Positions 39,401-54,400 of a DNA stretch of 64,000 nt are shown here, one piece after another. The position numbers and the translations under genes were made by a program. Every line of letters begins with the position of its first letter. Position 1 is the first letter of the stretch. The DNA is from Chrysogorgia sp. JL179-B06 (Eukaryota; Cnidaria; Anthozoa; Scleralcyonacea; Chrysogorgiidae). Under the pieces are notes generated by a model, which saw nothing but the letters and a program-made list of their open reading frames with translations, was not told the DNA's origin and did not search any database. The stretch covers positions 3,364,501 to 3,428,500 of the forward strand of contig JAYKKM010000123.1 of assembly GCA_035772405.1 (NCBI GenBank), written 5' to 3'.

Positions 39401-42400
39401 GTAAATATTTTTGTTAGCTGTAGCTCAGTTGCATAAGTAAATCTGTTAAAGTACTTTTTGGATAATATCTCAAAAAAACTGCACGTCATATATCTTGTTT
39501 TTTTATATCTTAGACATCGACGAGTGCTTGGGCCAACCATGTCATGCAAACGCTACTTGTAACAATACCGTTGGATCTTTCATGTGCACATGTGATGTAG
39601 GCTATTCCGGTAACGGATTTAACTGCTCAGGTATACACAACTTTTACCCAAATGTTAATAAAGAAATATTTGAATATTTCGAATTCATATAATCTCGGCA
39701 TAAGCTCCATTTTTTAAATCGTGCAGGAAAATGTTGATATAAAAACGTTTTGTGAATAAGTGAATTATAGCATAAGCGTCAGCACGGCCGAGATCTATTG
39801 GAAACATTAGTTCTAAAAGCTTTCTTGTTTGTGGAGGAATGTCATTCTATATATTCAAATATAGTCGTATAAAGTAATTATTAATCCATTTAAGATAACA
39901 AGATCGATAATGCAACTTGTAGCATTACAGTAATGCTAAATAAATTTAATTCCTTCATCTTATCAAAGAAGCATTATTATTTTTGTGGAAGAAAACATTG
40001 ATAAATTTATTGTCTAAATATTTTTGTTTGCAGCAGCTCATTTGGAAAAGTAAACATGTGAAAGTAGTTTTGATTAATTTCTAAAACAACTGCACGTCAT
40101 ATATCTTGTTTTTATATATGTCTTAGATATCGACGAGTGCTTGGGCCAACCATGTCATGCAAACGCTACTTGTAACAATACCGTTGGATCTTTCATGTGC
40201 ACATGTGATGTAGGCTATACCGGTGACGGATTTAACTGCTCAGGTATACACAACTTTTACCCAATTGTTAATAAGAAATATTTGAATATTTCGAATTCAC
40301 AGAATTTCGGCATAAGCTCCATTTTTTAAAATCGTGCAGGAAAATGTTGATATAAAAAACTTTTGCAAATAAATGAAATAGGAGAATTATAGTCAGCACG
40401 GTCGAGATATATGATGACATTAGTTTTTAAAAGTTTTCTTCTTCGTGGAAGAATGTCATTCTACATATTCGAATATAGTGGGAAAGTATAATTATTAATC
40501 CATTTAAGATAAAAAGATAGATAATGCAACTTGTAGCAATACAGTAATTTCCAAGTGCAAAACGCCCTTGGGATAAGGAAAATACAAGTATTTCCATAGA
40601 AAACATTCATAAATGTATTGTCTAAATATTTGTGTTTGCTGCAGCTCATTTGGAAAAGTAAACATGTGAAAGTAGTTTTGATTAATTTGTAAAACAACTG
40701 CACGTCATATATCTTGTTTTTATATATGTCTTAGACATCGACGAGTGCTTGGGCCAACCATGTCATGCAAACGCTACATGTAACAATACCGTTGGATCTT
40801 TCATGTGCACATGTGATGTAGGCTATACCGGTGACGGATTTAACTGCTCAGGTATACACGACTTTTATCCAATTGTCAATAAAAAAATATTTGATATTGA
40901 ATTCAAAGAATTTCTGGATAAACTCCTTTTTTAAATCGCGAAGGAAAACGTGAATATAAAAACGTTTTGTGAATAAGTGAAATTATAGCATAAGCGTCAG
41001 CACGGCCGAGATCTATTGGAAACATTAGTTCTAAAAGCTTTCTTCTTTGTGGAAGAATGTCATTTTACATATTCTAATATAGTCGAAAAGTAATTATTAA
41101 TCCATTTAACATAAAAAGATAGATAATGCAACTTGTAGCAATACAGTAATTTCCAAGTGCAAAACGCCCTTGCGATAAGGAAAATACAAGTATTTCCATA
41201 GCTAGATAATTGCGACAGTTATTTATGTGGAATAATTATTTTATTTTATTAGAACCTTATGAGAAATTCAAAAGTGCACGTTATAATCTCGTGAAATGTA
41301 AACTAAATTGTTTCGTAGTTTTGAAAATAAATGTAATCCCTTCCTCTCATCAAAGAAGCAGTATCGATATTTTTATTCCAGAAAACATTCATAAATACAT
41401 TGTGTAAATATTTTTGTTAGCTGTAGCTCAGTTGCATAAGTAAATCTGTTAAAGTACTTTTTGGATAATATCTCAAAAAAACCTGCACGTCATATATCTT
41501 GTTTTTTTATATCTTAGACATCGACGAGTGCTTGGGCCAACCATGTCATGCAAACGCTACTTGTAACAATACCGTTGGATCTTTCATGTGCACATGTGAT
41601 GTAGGCTATTCCGGTAACGGATTTAACTGCTCAGGTATACACAACTTTTACCCAAATGTTAATAAAGAAATATTTGAATATTTCGAATTCATATAATCTC
41701 GGCATAAGCTCCATTTTTTAAATCGTGCAGGAAAATGTTGATATAAAAACGTTTTGTGAATAAGTGAATTATAGCATAAGCGTCAGCACGGCCGAGATCT
41801 ATTGGAAACATTAGTTCTAAAAGCTTTCTTGTTTGTGGAGGAATGTCATTCTATATATTCAAATATAGTCGTATAAAGTAATTATTAATCCATTTAAGAT
41901 AACAAGATCGATAATGCAACTTGTAGCATTACAGTAATGCTAAATAAATTTAATTCCTTCATCTTATCAAAGAAGCATTATTATTTTTGTGGAAGAAAAC
42001 ATTGATAAATTTATTGTCTAAATATTTTTGTTTGCAGCAGCTCATTTGGAAAAGTAAACATGTGAAAGTAGTTTTGATTAATTTCTAAAACAACTGCACG
42101 TCATATATCTTGTTTTTATATATGTCTTAGATATCGACGAGTGCTTGGGCCAACCATGTCATGCAAACGCTACTTGTAACAATACCGTTGGATCTTTCAT
42201 GTGCACATGTGATGTAGGCTATACCGGTGACGGATTTAACTGCTCAGGTATACACAACTTTTACCCAATTGTTAATAAAGAAATATTTGAATATTTCGAA
42301 TTCACAGAATTTCGGCATAAGCTCCATTTTTTAAATCGTGCAGGAAAATGTTGATATAAAAAAACTTTTGCAAATAAATGAAATAGGAGAATTATAGTCA

Positions 42401-45400
42401 GCACGGTCGAGATATATGATGACATTAGTTTTAAAAGTTTTCTTCTTCGTGGAAGAATGTCATTCTACATATTCGAATATAGTGGGAAAGTATAATTATT
42501 AATCCATTTAAGATAAAAAGATAGATAATGCAACTTGTAGCAATACAGTAATTTCCAAGTGCAAAACGCCCTTGGGATAAGGAAAATACAAGTATTTCCA
42601 TAGAAAACATTCATAAATGTATTGTCTAAATATTTGTGTTTGCTGCAGCTCATTTGGAAAAGTAAACATGTGAAAGTAGTTTTGATTAATTTGTAAAACA
42701 ACTGCACGTCATATATCTTGTTTTTATATATGTCTTAGACATCGACGAGTGCTTGGGCCAACCATGTCATGCAAACGCTACATGTAACAATACCGTTGGA
42801 TCTTTCATGTGCACATGTGATGTAGGCTATACCGGTGACGGATTTAACTGCTCAGGTATACACGACTTTTATCCAATTGTCAATAAAAAAATATTTGATA
42901 TTGAATTCAAAGAATTTCTGGATAAACTCCTTTTTTAAATCGCGAAGGAAAACGTGAATATAAAAACGTTTTGTGAATAAGTGAAATTATAGCATAAGCG
43001 TCAGCACGGCCGAGATCTATTGGAAACATTAGTTCTAAAAGCTTTCTTCTTTGTGGAAGAATGTCATTTTACATATTCTAATATAGTCGAAAAGTAATTA
43101 TTAATCCATTTAACATAAAAAAGATAGATAATGCAACTTGTAGCAATACAGTAATTTCCAAGTGCAAAACGCCCTTGCGATAAGGAAAATACAAGTATTT
43201 CCATAGCTAGATAATTGCGACAGTTATTTATGTGGAATAATTATTTTATTTTATTAGAACCTTATGAGAAATTCAAAAGTGCACGTTATAATCTCGTGAA
43301 ATGTAAACTAAATTGTTTCGTAGTTTTGAAAATAAATGTAATCCCTTCCTCTCATCAAAGAAGCAGTATCGATATTTTTATTCCAGAAAACATTCATAAA
43401 TACATTGTGTAAATATTTTTGTTAGCTGTAGCTCAGTTGCATAAGTAAATCTGTTAAAGTACTTTTTGGATAAAAGCTCAAAAAAACCTGCACGTCATAT
43501 ATCTTGTTTTTTTATATCTTAGACATCGACGAGTGCTTGGGCCAACCATGTCATGCAAACGCTACTTGTAACAATACCGTTGGATCTTTCATGTGTACAT
43601 GTGATGTAGGCTATACCGGTAATGGATTTAACTGCTCAGGTATACACAACTTTTACCCAATTGTTAATAAGAAATATTTGAATATTTCGAATTCAGAGAA
43701 TTTCGGCATAAGCTCCATTTTTTAAATCGTGCAGGAAAATGTTGATATAAAAAAATTTTGCGAATAAATGAAATAGGAGAATTATAGTCAGCACGGTCGA
43801 GATATATGATGACATTAGTTTTAAAAGTTTTCTTCTTCGTGGAAGAATGTCATTCTACATATTCGAATATAGTGGGAAAGTATAATTATTAATCCATTTA
43901 AGATAAAAAGATAGATAATGCAACTTGTAGCAATACAGTAATTTCCAAGTGAAAAACGCCCTTGGGATAAGGAAAATACAAGTATTTCCATAGAAAACAT
44001 TCATAAATTTATTGTCTATATATTTTTGTTTGCTGCAGCTCATTTGGAAAAGTAAACATGTGAAAGTAGTTTTGCTTAATTTGTAAAACAACTGCACGTC
44101 ATATATCTTGTTTTTATATATGTCTTAGACATCGACGAGTGCTTGGGCCAACCATGTCATGCAAACGCTACATGTAACAATACCGTTGGATCTTTCATGT
44201 GCACATGTGATGTAGGCTATACCGGTGACGGATTTAACTGCTCAGGTATACACGACTTTTATCCAATTGTCAATAAAGAAATATTTGATATTGAATTCAA
44301 AGAATTTCTGGATAAACTCCTTTTTTAAATCGCGAAGGAAAACGAGAATATAAAAACGTTTTGTGAATAAGTGAAATTATAGCATAAGCGTCAGTACGGC
44401 CGAGATCTATTGGAAACATTAGTTCTAAAAGCTTTCTTCTTTGTGGAAGAATGTCATTTTACATATTCGAATATAGTCGGAAAGTAATTATTAATCCATT
44501 TAAGATAAAAAGATAGATAATGCAACTTGTAGCAATACAGTAATTTCCAAGGTGCAAAACGCCCTTGGGATAAGGAAAATACAAGTATTTCCATAGCTAG
44601 ATAATTGCGACAGTTATTTCTGCGGAATAATTATTTTATTTTATTAGAACCTTATGAGAAGTTCAAAAGACCACGTTATAATCTCGTGAAATGTAAACTA
44701 AATTGTTTCGTAGTTTTAAAAATAAATTTAATTCCTTCATCTCATCAAAGAAGCAGTATCGATATTTTTATTGCAGAAAACATTCATAATTACATTGTGT
44801 AAATATCTTTGTTAGCTGCAGCTCAGTTGCAAAAGTAAATCTGTTAAAGTACTTTTAGGATAATACTTCAAAAAAACTGTCACGTCATATATCTTGTTTT
44901 TATATATCTTAGACATCGACGAGTGCTTGGGCCAACCATGTCATGCAAACGCTACATGTAACAATACCGTTGGATCTTTCATGTGCACATGTGATGTAGG
45001 CTATACCGGTGACGGATTTAACTGCTCAGGTATACACGACTTTTATCCAATTGTTAATAAGAAATATTTGAATATTTCGAATTCAGAGAATTTCGGCATA
45101 AGCTCCATTTTTTAAAATCGTGCAGGAAAATGTTGATATAAAAAACGTTTGCGAATAAATGAAATAGGAGAATTATAGTCAGCACGGTCGAGATATATGA
45201 TGACATTAGTTTTAAAAGTTTTCTTCTTCGTGGAAGAATGTCATTCTACATATGACGAGTGCTTGGGCCAACCATGTCATGCAAACGCTACTTGTAACAA
45301 TACCGTTGGATCTTTCATGTGCACATGTGATGTAGGCTATACCGGTGACGGATTTAACTGCTCAGGTATACACAACTTTTACCCAAATGTTAATAAAGAA

Positions 45401-48400
45401 ATATTTGAATATTTCGAATTCATATAATCTCGGCATAAGCTCCATTTTTTAAATCGTGCAGGAAAATGTTGATATAAAAACGTTTTGTGAATAAGTGAAT
45501 TATAGCATAAGCGTCAGCACGGCCGAGATCTATTGGAAACATTAGTTCTAAAAGCTTTCTTGTTTGTGGAGGAATGTTATTCTATATATTCAAATATAGT
45601 CGTATAAAGTAATTATTAATCCATTTAAGATAACAAGATCGATAATGCAACTTGTAACATTACAGTAATGCTAAATAAATTTAATTCCTTCATCTTATCA
45701 AAGAAGCAATGATTATTATTATTTTTGTGGAAGAAAACATTGATAAATTTATTGTCTAAATATTTTTGTTTGCAGCAGCTCATTTGGAAAAGTAAACATG
45801 TGAAAGTAGTTTTGATTAATTTCTAAAACAACTGCACGTCATATATCTTGTTTTTATATATGTCTTAGATATCGACGAGTGCTTGGGCCAACCATGTCAT
45901 GCAAACGCTACTTGTAACAATACCGTTGGATCTTTCATGTGCACATGTGATGTAGGCTATACCGGTGACGGATTTAACTGCTCAGGTATACACAACTTTT
46001 ACCCAAATGTTAATAAAGAAATATTTGAATATTTCGAATTCATATAATCTCGGCGTAAGCTCCATTTTTTAAATCGTGCAGGAAAATGTTGATATAAAAA
46101 CGTTTTGTGAATAAGTGAATTATAGCATAAGCGTCAGCACGGCCGAGATCTATTGGAAACATTAGTTCTAAAAGCTTTCTTGTTTGCGGAGGAATGTGAT
46201 TCTATATATTCAAATATAGTCGTATAAAGTAATTATTAAACCATTTAAGATAAAAAGATCGATAATGCAACTTGTAGCATCACAGTAATGCTAAATAAAT
46301 TTAATTCCTTCATCTTATCAAAGAAGCATTATTATTATTTTTGTGGAAGAAAACATTCATAAATTTATTGTCTAAATAGTTTTGTTTGCAGCAGCTCATT
46401 TGGAAAAGTAAACATGTGAAAGTAGTTTTGATTAATTTCTAAAACAACTGCACGTCATATATCTTGTTTTTATATATGTCTTAGATATCGACGAGTGCTT
46501 GGGCCAACCATGTCATGCAAACGCTACTTGTAACAATACCGTTGGATCTTTCATGTGCACATGTGATATAGGCTATACCGGTGACGGATTTAACTGCTCA
46601 GGTATACACAACTTTTACCCAATTGTTAATAAGAAATATTTGAATATTTCGAATTCAGAGAATTTCGGCATAAGCTCCATTTTTTTTAAATCGTGCAGGA
46701 AAATGTTGATATAAAAAACTTTTGCAAATAAATGAAATAGGAGAATTATAGTCAGCACGGTCGAGATATATGATGACATTAGTTTTGAAAGTTTTCTTCT
46801 TCGTGGAAGAATGTCATTCTACATATTCGAATATAGTGGGAAAGTATAATTATTAATCCATTTAAGATAAAAAGATAGATAATGCAACTTGTAGCAATAC
46901 AGTAATTTCCAAGTGCAAAACGCCCTTGGGATAAGGAAAATACAAGTATTTCCATAGAAAACATTCATAAATGTATTGTCTAAATATTTTTGTTTGCTGC
47001 AGCTCATTTGGAAAAGTAAACATGTGAAAGTAGTTTTGATTAATTTGTAAAACAACTGCACGTCATATATCTTGTTTTTATATATGTCTTCAAAAACTCA
47101 TTAATAATGCATGAAGAAAACACAAAAGAAATGCATCTTTAATCAATGTTTCTACCATGTAGTAGAGAACTGATTAATAAAACATCAGTGTCTTTAAATG
47201 TGATAGAACACTCATTGATAAAACATCAGTGTCTTTAAATGTGATAGAACACTCATTAATAAAACATCAGTGTCTTTAAATCTGATAGAACACTCATTCA
47301 GCCAGCCTGAAGCGCTTCATCTCACAATTATACTGCAAAACTATGCTGCGGCACAAGCAGCAGTCCAAACGCACTGCAGCGTGTCCCTCGTTTGCATTGC
47401 TAAATAATTTCACACAATAGATAAATACTAATTAATGGACGTTTTTGAAGCCATTTACAAAACTCGTTATCGGGCTTTATCGGTGTATAAAGCCGCTCGC
47501 CTAAGGCTCGCGTCTTTATACACCGATAAAGCCCTCCAATTCGTTTTGTAAATAGTACTTAGACATCGACGAGTGCTTGGGCCAACCATGTCATGCAAAC
47601 GCTACATGTAACAATACCGTTGGATCTTTCATGTGCACATGTGATGTAGGCTATACCGGTGATGGATTTAACTGCTCAGGTATACACAACTTTTACCCAA
47701 TTGTTAATAAGAAATATTTGAATATTTCGAATTCACAGAATTTCGGCATAAGCTCCATTTTTTAAAATCGTGCAGGAAAATGTTGATATAAAAAACTTTT
47801 GCGAATAAATGAAATAGGAGAATTATAGTCAGCACGGTCGAGATATATGATGACATTAGTTTTAAAAGTTTTCTTCTTCGTGGAAGAATGTCATTCTACA
47901 TATTCGAATATAGTGGGAAAGTATAATTATTAATCCATTTAAGATAAAAAGATAGATAATGCAACTTGTAGCAATACAGTAATTTCCAAGTGCAAAACGC
48001 CCTTGGGATAAGGAAAATACAAGTATTTCCATAGAAAACATTCATAAATTCATTGTCTATATATTTTTGTTTGCTGCAGCTCATTTGGAAAAGTAAACAT
48101 GTGAAAGTAGTTTTGATTAATTTGTAAAACAACTGCACGTCATATATCTTGTTTTTATATATGTCTTAGACATCGACGAGTGCTTGGGCAAACCATGTCA
48201 TGCAAACGCTACATGTAACAATACCGTTGGATCTTTCATGTGCACATGTGATGTAGGCTATACCGGTGACGGATTTAACTGCTCAGGTATACACGACTTT
48301 TATCCAATTGTCAATAAAGAAATATTTGATATTGAATTCAAAGAATTTCTGGATAAACTCCTTTTTTAATCGCGAAGGAAAACGTTAATATAAAAACGTT

Positions 48401-51400
48401 TTGTGAATAAGTGAAATTATAGCATAAGCGTCAGCACCGCCGATATCGATTGGAAACATTAGTTCTAAAAGCTTTCTTCTTTGTGGAAGAATGTCATTTT
48501 ACATATTCGAATATAGTCGGAAAGTAATTATTAATACATTTAAGATAAAAAGATAGATAATGCAACTTGTAGCAATACAGTAATTTCCAAGTGCAAAACG
48601 CCCTTGGGATAAGGAAAATAGAAGTATTTCCATAGCTAGATAATTGCGACAGTTATTTCAGTCGAATAATAATTTTGTTTTATTAGAACCTTATGAGAAA
48701 TTCAAAAGTCCACGTTATAATCTCGTGAAATGTAAACTAAATTGTTTCGTAGTTTTAAAAATAAATTGAATTCCTTCATCTCATCAAAGAAGCAGTATCG
48801 ATATTTTTATTGCAGAAAACATTCATAAATACATTGTGTAAATATTTTTGTTAGCTGCAGCTCAGTTGCATAAGTAAATCTGTTAAAGTACTTTTTGGAT
48901 AATATCTCAAAGAAACTGTCACGTCATATATCTTGTTTTTATATATCTTAGACATCGACGAGTGCTTGGGCCAACCATGTCATGCAAACGCTACTTGTAA
49001 CAATACCGTTGGATCTTTCATGTGCACATGCGATGTAGGCTATACCGGTGACGGATTTAACTGCTCAGGTATACACAACTTTTACCCAATTGTTAATAAA
49101 GAAATATTTGAATATTTCGAATTCATATAATCTCGGCATAAGCTCCATTTTTTAAATCGTGCAGGAAAATGTTGATATAAAAACGTTTTGTGAATAAGTG
49201 AAATTATAGCATAAGCGTCAGCACGGCCGAGATCTATTGGAAACATTAATTCTAAAAGCTTTCTTCTTTGTGGAGGAATGTCATTCTATATATTCAAATA
49301 TAGTCGTATAAAGTAATTATTAATCCATTTAAGATAAAAAGATCGATAATGCAACTTGTAGCATTACAGTAATGCTAAATAAATTTAATTCCTTCATCTT
49401 ATCAAAGAAGCATTGTTATTATTTTTGCGGAAGAAAACATTCATATATTTATTGTCTAAATATTTTTTGTTTGCAGCAGCTCATTTGGAAAAGTAAACAT
49501 GTGAAAGTAGTTTTGATTAATTTCTAAAACAACTGCACGTCATATATCTTGTTTTTTATATGTCTTAGACATCGACGAGTGCTTGGGCCAACCATGTCAT
49601 GCAAACGCTACTTGTAACAATACCGTTGGATCTTTCATGTGCACATGTGATGTAGGCTATACCGGTGATGGATTTAACTGCTCAGGTATACACAACTTTT
49701 ACCCAATTGTTAATAAGAAATATTTGAATATTTCGAATTCAGATAATTTCGGCATAAGCTCCATTTTTTAAAATCGTGCAGGAAAATGTTGATATAAAAA
49801 ACTTTTGCGAATAAATGAAATAGGAGAATTATAGTCAGCACGGTCGAGATATATGATGACATTAGTTTTTAAAAGTTTTCTTCTTCGTGGAAGAATGTCA
49901 TTCTACATATTCGAATATAGTGGGAAAGTATAATTATTAATCCATTTAAGATAAAAAGATAGATAATGCAACTTGTAGCAATACAGTAATTTCCAAGTGC
50001 AAAACGCCCTTGGGATAAGGAAAATACAAGTATTTCCATAGAAAAACATTCATAAATTTATTGTCTATATATTTTTGTTTGCTGCAGCTCATTTGGAAAA
50101 GTAAACATGTGAAAGTAGTTTTGATTAATTTGTAAAACAACTGCAAGTCATATATCTTGTTTTTATATATGTCTTAGACATCGACGAGTGCTTGGGCCAA
50201 CCATGTCATGCAAACGCTACATGTAACAATACCGTTGGATCTTTCATGTGTACATGTGATGTAGGCTATACGGGTGACGGATTTAACTGCTCAGGTATAC
50301 ACGACTTTTATCCAATTGTCAATAAAGAAATATTTGATATTGAATTCAAAGAATTTCTGGATAAACTCCTTTTTTAAATCGCGAAGGAAAACGTTAATAT
50401 AAAAACGTTTTGTGAATAAGTGAAATTATAGCATAAGCGTCAGCACCGCCGATATCGATTGGAAACATTAGTTCTAAAAGCTTTCTTCTTTGTGGAAGAA
50501 TGTCATTTTACATATTCGAATATAGTCGGAAAGTAATTATTAATCCATTTAAGATAAAAAGATAGATAATGCAACTAGTAGCAATACAGAAATTTCCAAG
50601 TGCAAAACGCCCTTGGGATAAGGAAAATAGAAGTATTTCCATAGCTAGATAATTGCGACAGTTATTTCAGTCGAATAATAATTTTGTTTTATTAGAACCT
50701 TATGAGAAATTCAAAAGTCCACGTTATAATCTCGTGAAATGTAAACTAAATTGTTTCGTAGTTTTAAAAATAAATTGAATTCCTTCATCTCATCAAAGAA
50801 GCAGTATCGATATTTTTATTGCAGAAAACATTCATAAATACATTGTGTAAATATTTTTGTTAGCTGCAGCTCAGTTGCATAAGTAAATCTGTTAAAGTAC
50901 TTTTTAGATAATATCTCAAAGAAACTGTCACGTCATATATCTTGTTTTTATATATCTTAGACATCGACGAGTGCTTGGGCCAACCATGTCATGCAAACGC
51001 TACTTGTAACAATACCGTTGGATCTTTCATGTGCACATGTGATGTAGGCTATACCGGTGACGGATTTAACTGCTCAGGTATACACGACTTTTATCCAATT
51101 GTTAATAAAGAAATATTTGAATATTTCGAATTCATATAATCTCGGCGTAAGCTCCATTTTTTAAATCGTGCAGGAAAATGTTGATATAAAAACGTTTTGT
51201 GAATAAGTGAAATTATAGCATAAGCGTCAGCACGGCCGAGATCTATTGGAAACATTAATTCTAAAAGCTTTCTTCTTTGTGGAGGAATGTCATTCTATAT
51301 ATTCAAATATAGTCGTATAAAGTAATTATTAATCCATTTAAGATCAAAAGATCGATAATGCAACTTGTAGCATTATAGTAATGCTAAATAAATTTAATTC

Positions 51401-54400
51401 CTTCATCTTATCAAAGAAGCATTATTATTATTTTTGTGGCAGAAAAACATTCATATATTTATTGTGTAAATATTTTTGTTTGCAGCAGCTCATTTGGAAA
51501 AGTAAACATGTGAAAGTAGTTTTGATTAATTTCTAAAACAACTGCACGTCATATATCTTGTTTTTATATATGTCTTAGACATCGACGAGTGCCTGGGCCA
51601 ACCATGTCATGCAAACGCTACTTGTAACAATACCGTTGGATCTTTCATGTGCACATGTGATGTAGGCTATACCGGTGATGGATTTAACTGCTCAGGTATA
51701 CACAACTTTTACCCAATTGTTAATAAGAAATATTTGAATATTTCGAATTCAGAGAATTTCGGCATAAGCTCCATTTTTTAAAATCGTGCAGGAAAATGTT
51801 GATATAAAAAACTTTTGCGAATAAATGAAATAGGAGAATTATAGTCAGCACGGTCGAGATATATGATGACATTAGTTTTAAAAGTTTTCTTCTTCGTGGA
51901 AGAATGTCATTCTACATATTCGAATATAGTGGGAAAGTATAATTATTAATCCATTTAAGATAAAAAGATAGATAATGCAACTTGTAGCAATACAGTAATT
52001 TCCAAGTGCAAAACGCCCTTGGGATAAGGAAAATACAAGTATTTCCATAGAAAACATTCATAAATTTATTGTCTATATATTTTTGTTTGCTGCAGCTCAT
52101 TTGGAAAAGTAAACATGTGAAAGTAGTTTTGATTAATTTGTAAAACAACTGCACGTCATATATCTTGTTTTTTTATATGTCTTAGACATCGACGAGTGCT
52201 TGGGCCAACCATGTCATGCAAACGCTACATGTAACAATACCGTTGGATCTTTCATGTGCACATGTGATGTAGGCTATACCGGTGACGGATTTAACTGCTC
52301 AGGTATACACGACTTTTATCCAATTGTTAATAACAAATATTTGAATATTTCGAATTCAGAGAATTTCGGCATAAGCTCCATTTTTTAAAATCGTGCAGGA
52401 AAATGTTGATATAAAAAACTTTTGCGAATAAATGAAATAGGAGAATTATAGTCAGCACGGTCGAGATATATGATGACATTAGTTTTAAAAGTTTTCTTCT
52501 TCGTGGAAGAATGTCATTCTACATATTCGAATATAGTGGGAAAGTATAATTATTAATCCATTTAAGATAAAAAGATAGATAATGCAACTTGTAGCAATAC
52601 AGTAATTTCCAAGTGCAAAACGCCCTTGGGATAAGGAAAATACAAGTATTTCCATAGAAAACATTCATAAATTTATTGTCTATATATTTTTGTTTGCTGC
52701 AGCTCATTTGGAAAAGTAAACATGTGAAAGTAGTTTTGATTAATTTGTAAAACAACTGCACGTCATATATCTTGTTTTTATATATGTCTTAGACATCGAC
52801 GAGTGCTTGGGCCAACCATGTCATGCAAACGCTACATGTAACAATACCGTTGGATCTTTCATGTGCACATGTGATGTAGGCTATACCGGTGACGGATTTA
52901 ACTGCTCAGGTATACACGACTTTTATCCAATTGTTAATAACAAATATTTGAATATTTCGAATTCAGAGAATTTCGGCATAAGCTCCATTTTTTAAAATCG
53001 TGCAGGAAAATGTTGATATAAAAAACTTTTGCGAATAAATGAAATAGGAGAATTATAGTCAGCACGGTCGAGATATATGATGACATTAGTTTTAAAAGTT
53101 TTCTTCTTCGTGGAAGAATGTCATTCTACATATTCGAATATAGTGGGAAAGTATAATTATTAATCCATTTAAGATAAAAAGATAGATAATGCAACTTGTA
53201 GCAATACAGTAATTTCCAAGTGCAAAACGCCCTTGGGATAAGGAAAATACAAGTATTTCCATAGAAAACATTCATTAATTTATTGTCTATATATTTTTGT
53301 TTGCTGCAGCTCATTTGGAAAAGTAAACATGTGAAAGTAGTTTTGATTAATTTGTAAAACAACTGCACGTCATATATCTTGTTTTTATATATGTCTTAGA
53401 CATCGACGAGTGCTTGGGCCAACCATGTCATGCAAACGCTACATGTAACAATACCGTTGGATCTTTCATGTGCACATGTGATGTAGGCTATACCGGTGAC
53501 GGATTTAACTGCTCAGGTATACACGACTTTTATCCAATTGTTAATAAGAAATATTTGAATATTTCGAATTCAGAGAATTTTGGCATAAGCTCCATTTTTT
53601 TAAATCGTGCAGGAAAATGTTGATATAAAAAACTTTTGCGAATAAATGAAATAGGAGAATTATAGTCAGCACGGTCGAGATATATGATGACATTAGTTTT
53701 AAAAGTTTTCTTCTTCGTGGAAGAATGTCATTCTACATATTCGAATATAGTCGGAAAGTATAATTATTAATCCATCTAAGATAAAAAGATAGATAATGCA
53801 ACTTGTAGCAATACAGTAATTTCCAAGTGCAAAACGCCCTTGGGATAAGGAAAATACAAGTATTTCCATAGAAAACATTCATAAATGTATTGTCTAAATA
53901 TTTTTGTTTGCTGCAGCTCATTTGGAAAAGTAAACATGTGAAAGTAGTTTTGATTAATTTGTAAAACAACTGCACGTCATATATCTTGTTTTTATATATG
54001 TCTTAGACATCGACGAGTGCTTGGGCCAACCATGTCATGCAAACGCTACATGTAACAATACCATTGGATCTTTCATGTGCACATGTGATGTAGGCTATAC
54101 CGGTGACGGATTTAACTGCTCAGGTATACACGACTTTTATCCAATTGTCAATAAAGAAATATTTGATATTGAATTCAAATAATTTCTGGATAAACTCCTT
54201 TTTTAAATCGCGAAGGAAAACGTGAATATAAAAACGTTTTGTGAATAAGTGAAATTATAGCATAAGCGTCAGCACGGCCGAGATCTATTGGAAACATTAG
54301 TTCTAAAAGCTTTCTTCTGTGTGGAAGAATGTCATTTTACATATTCGAATATAGTCGGAAAGTAATTATTAATCCATTTAAGATAAAACGATAGAAAATG

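Larger units (their letters stand above)
36720..42738 (+). repeat. 2.0-kb A-B-C trimer repeat, second block
   Basis: e41, e44, e47 and e50 are spaced 2012, 2003 and 2004 bp, with the same phase of protein variants as at 16-22 kb. Confidence 0.9.
47091..47557. mobile_element. MITE-like insertion with hairpin, CTT duplication
   Basis: A 467-bp insertion in a class C intron, flanked by CTT at 47088-47090 and 47558-47560. Removing it with one CTT restores a 608-bp unit. It contains a 41-bp tandem repeat (three copies, 47173-47295) and a large imperfect hairpin (47454-47552). No coding frame and no clear terminal inverted repeats, so its superfamily is unassigned. Confidence 0.75.
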
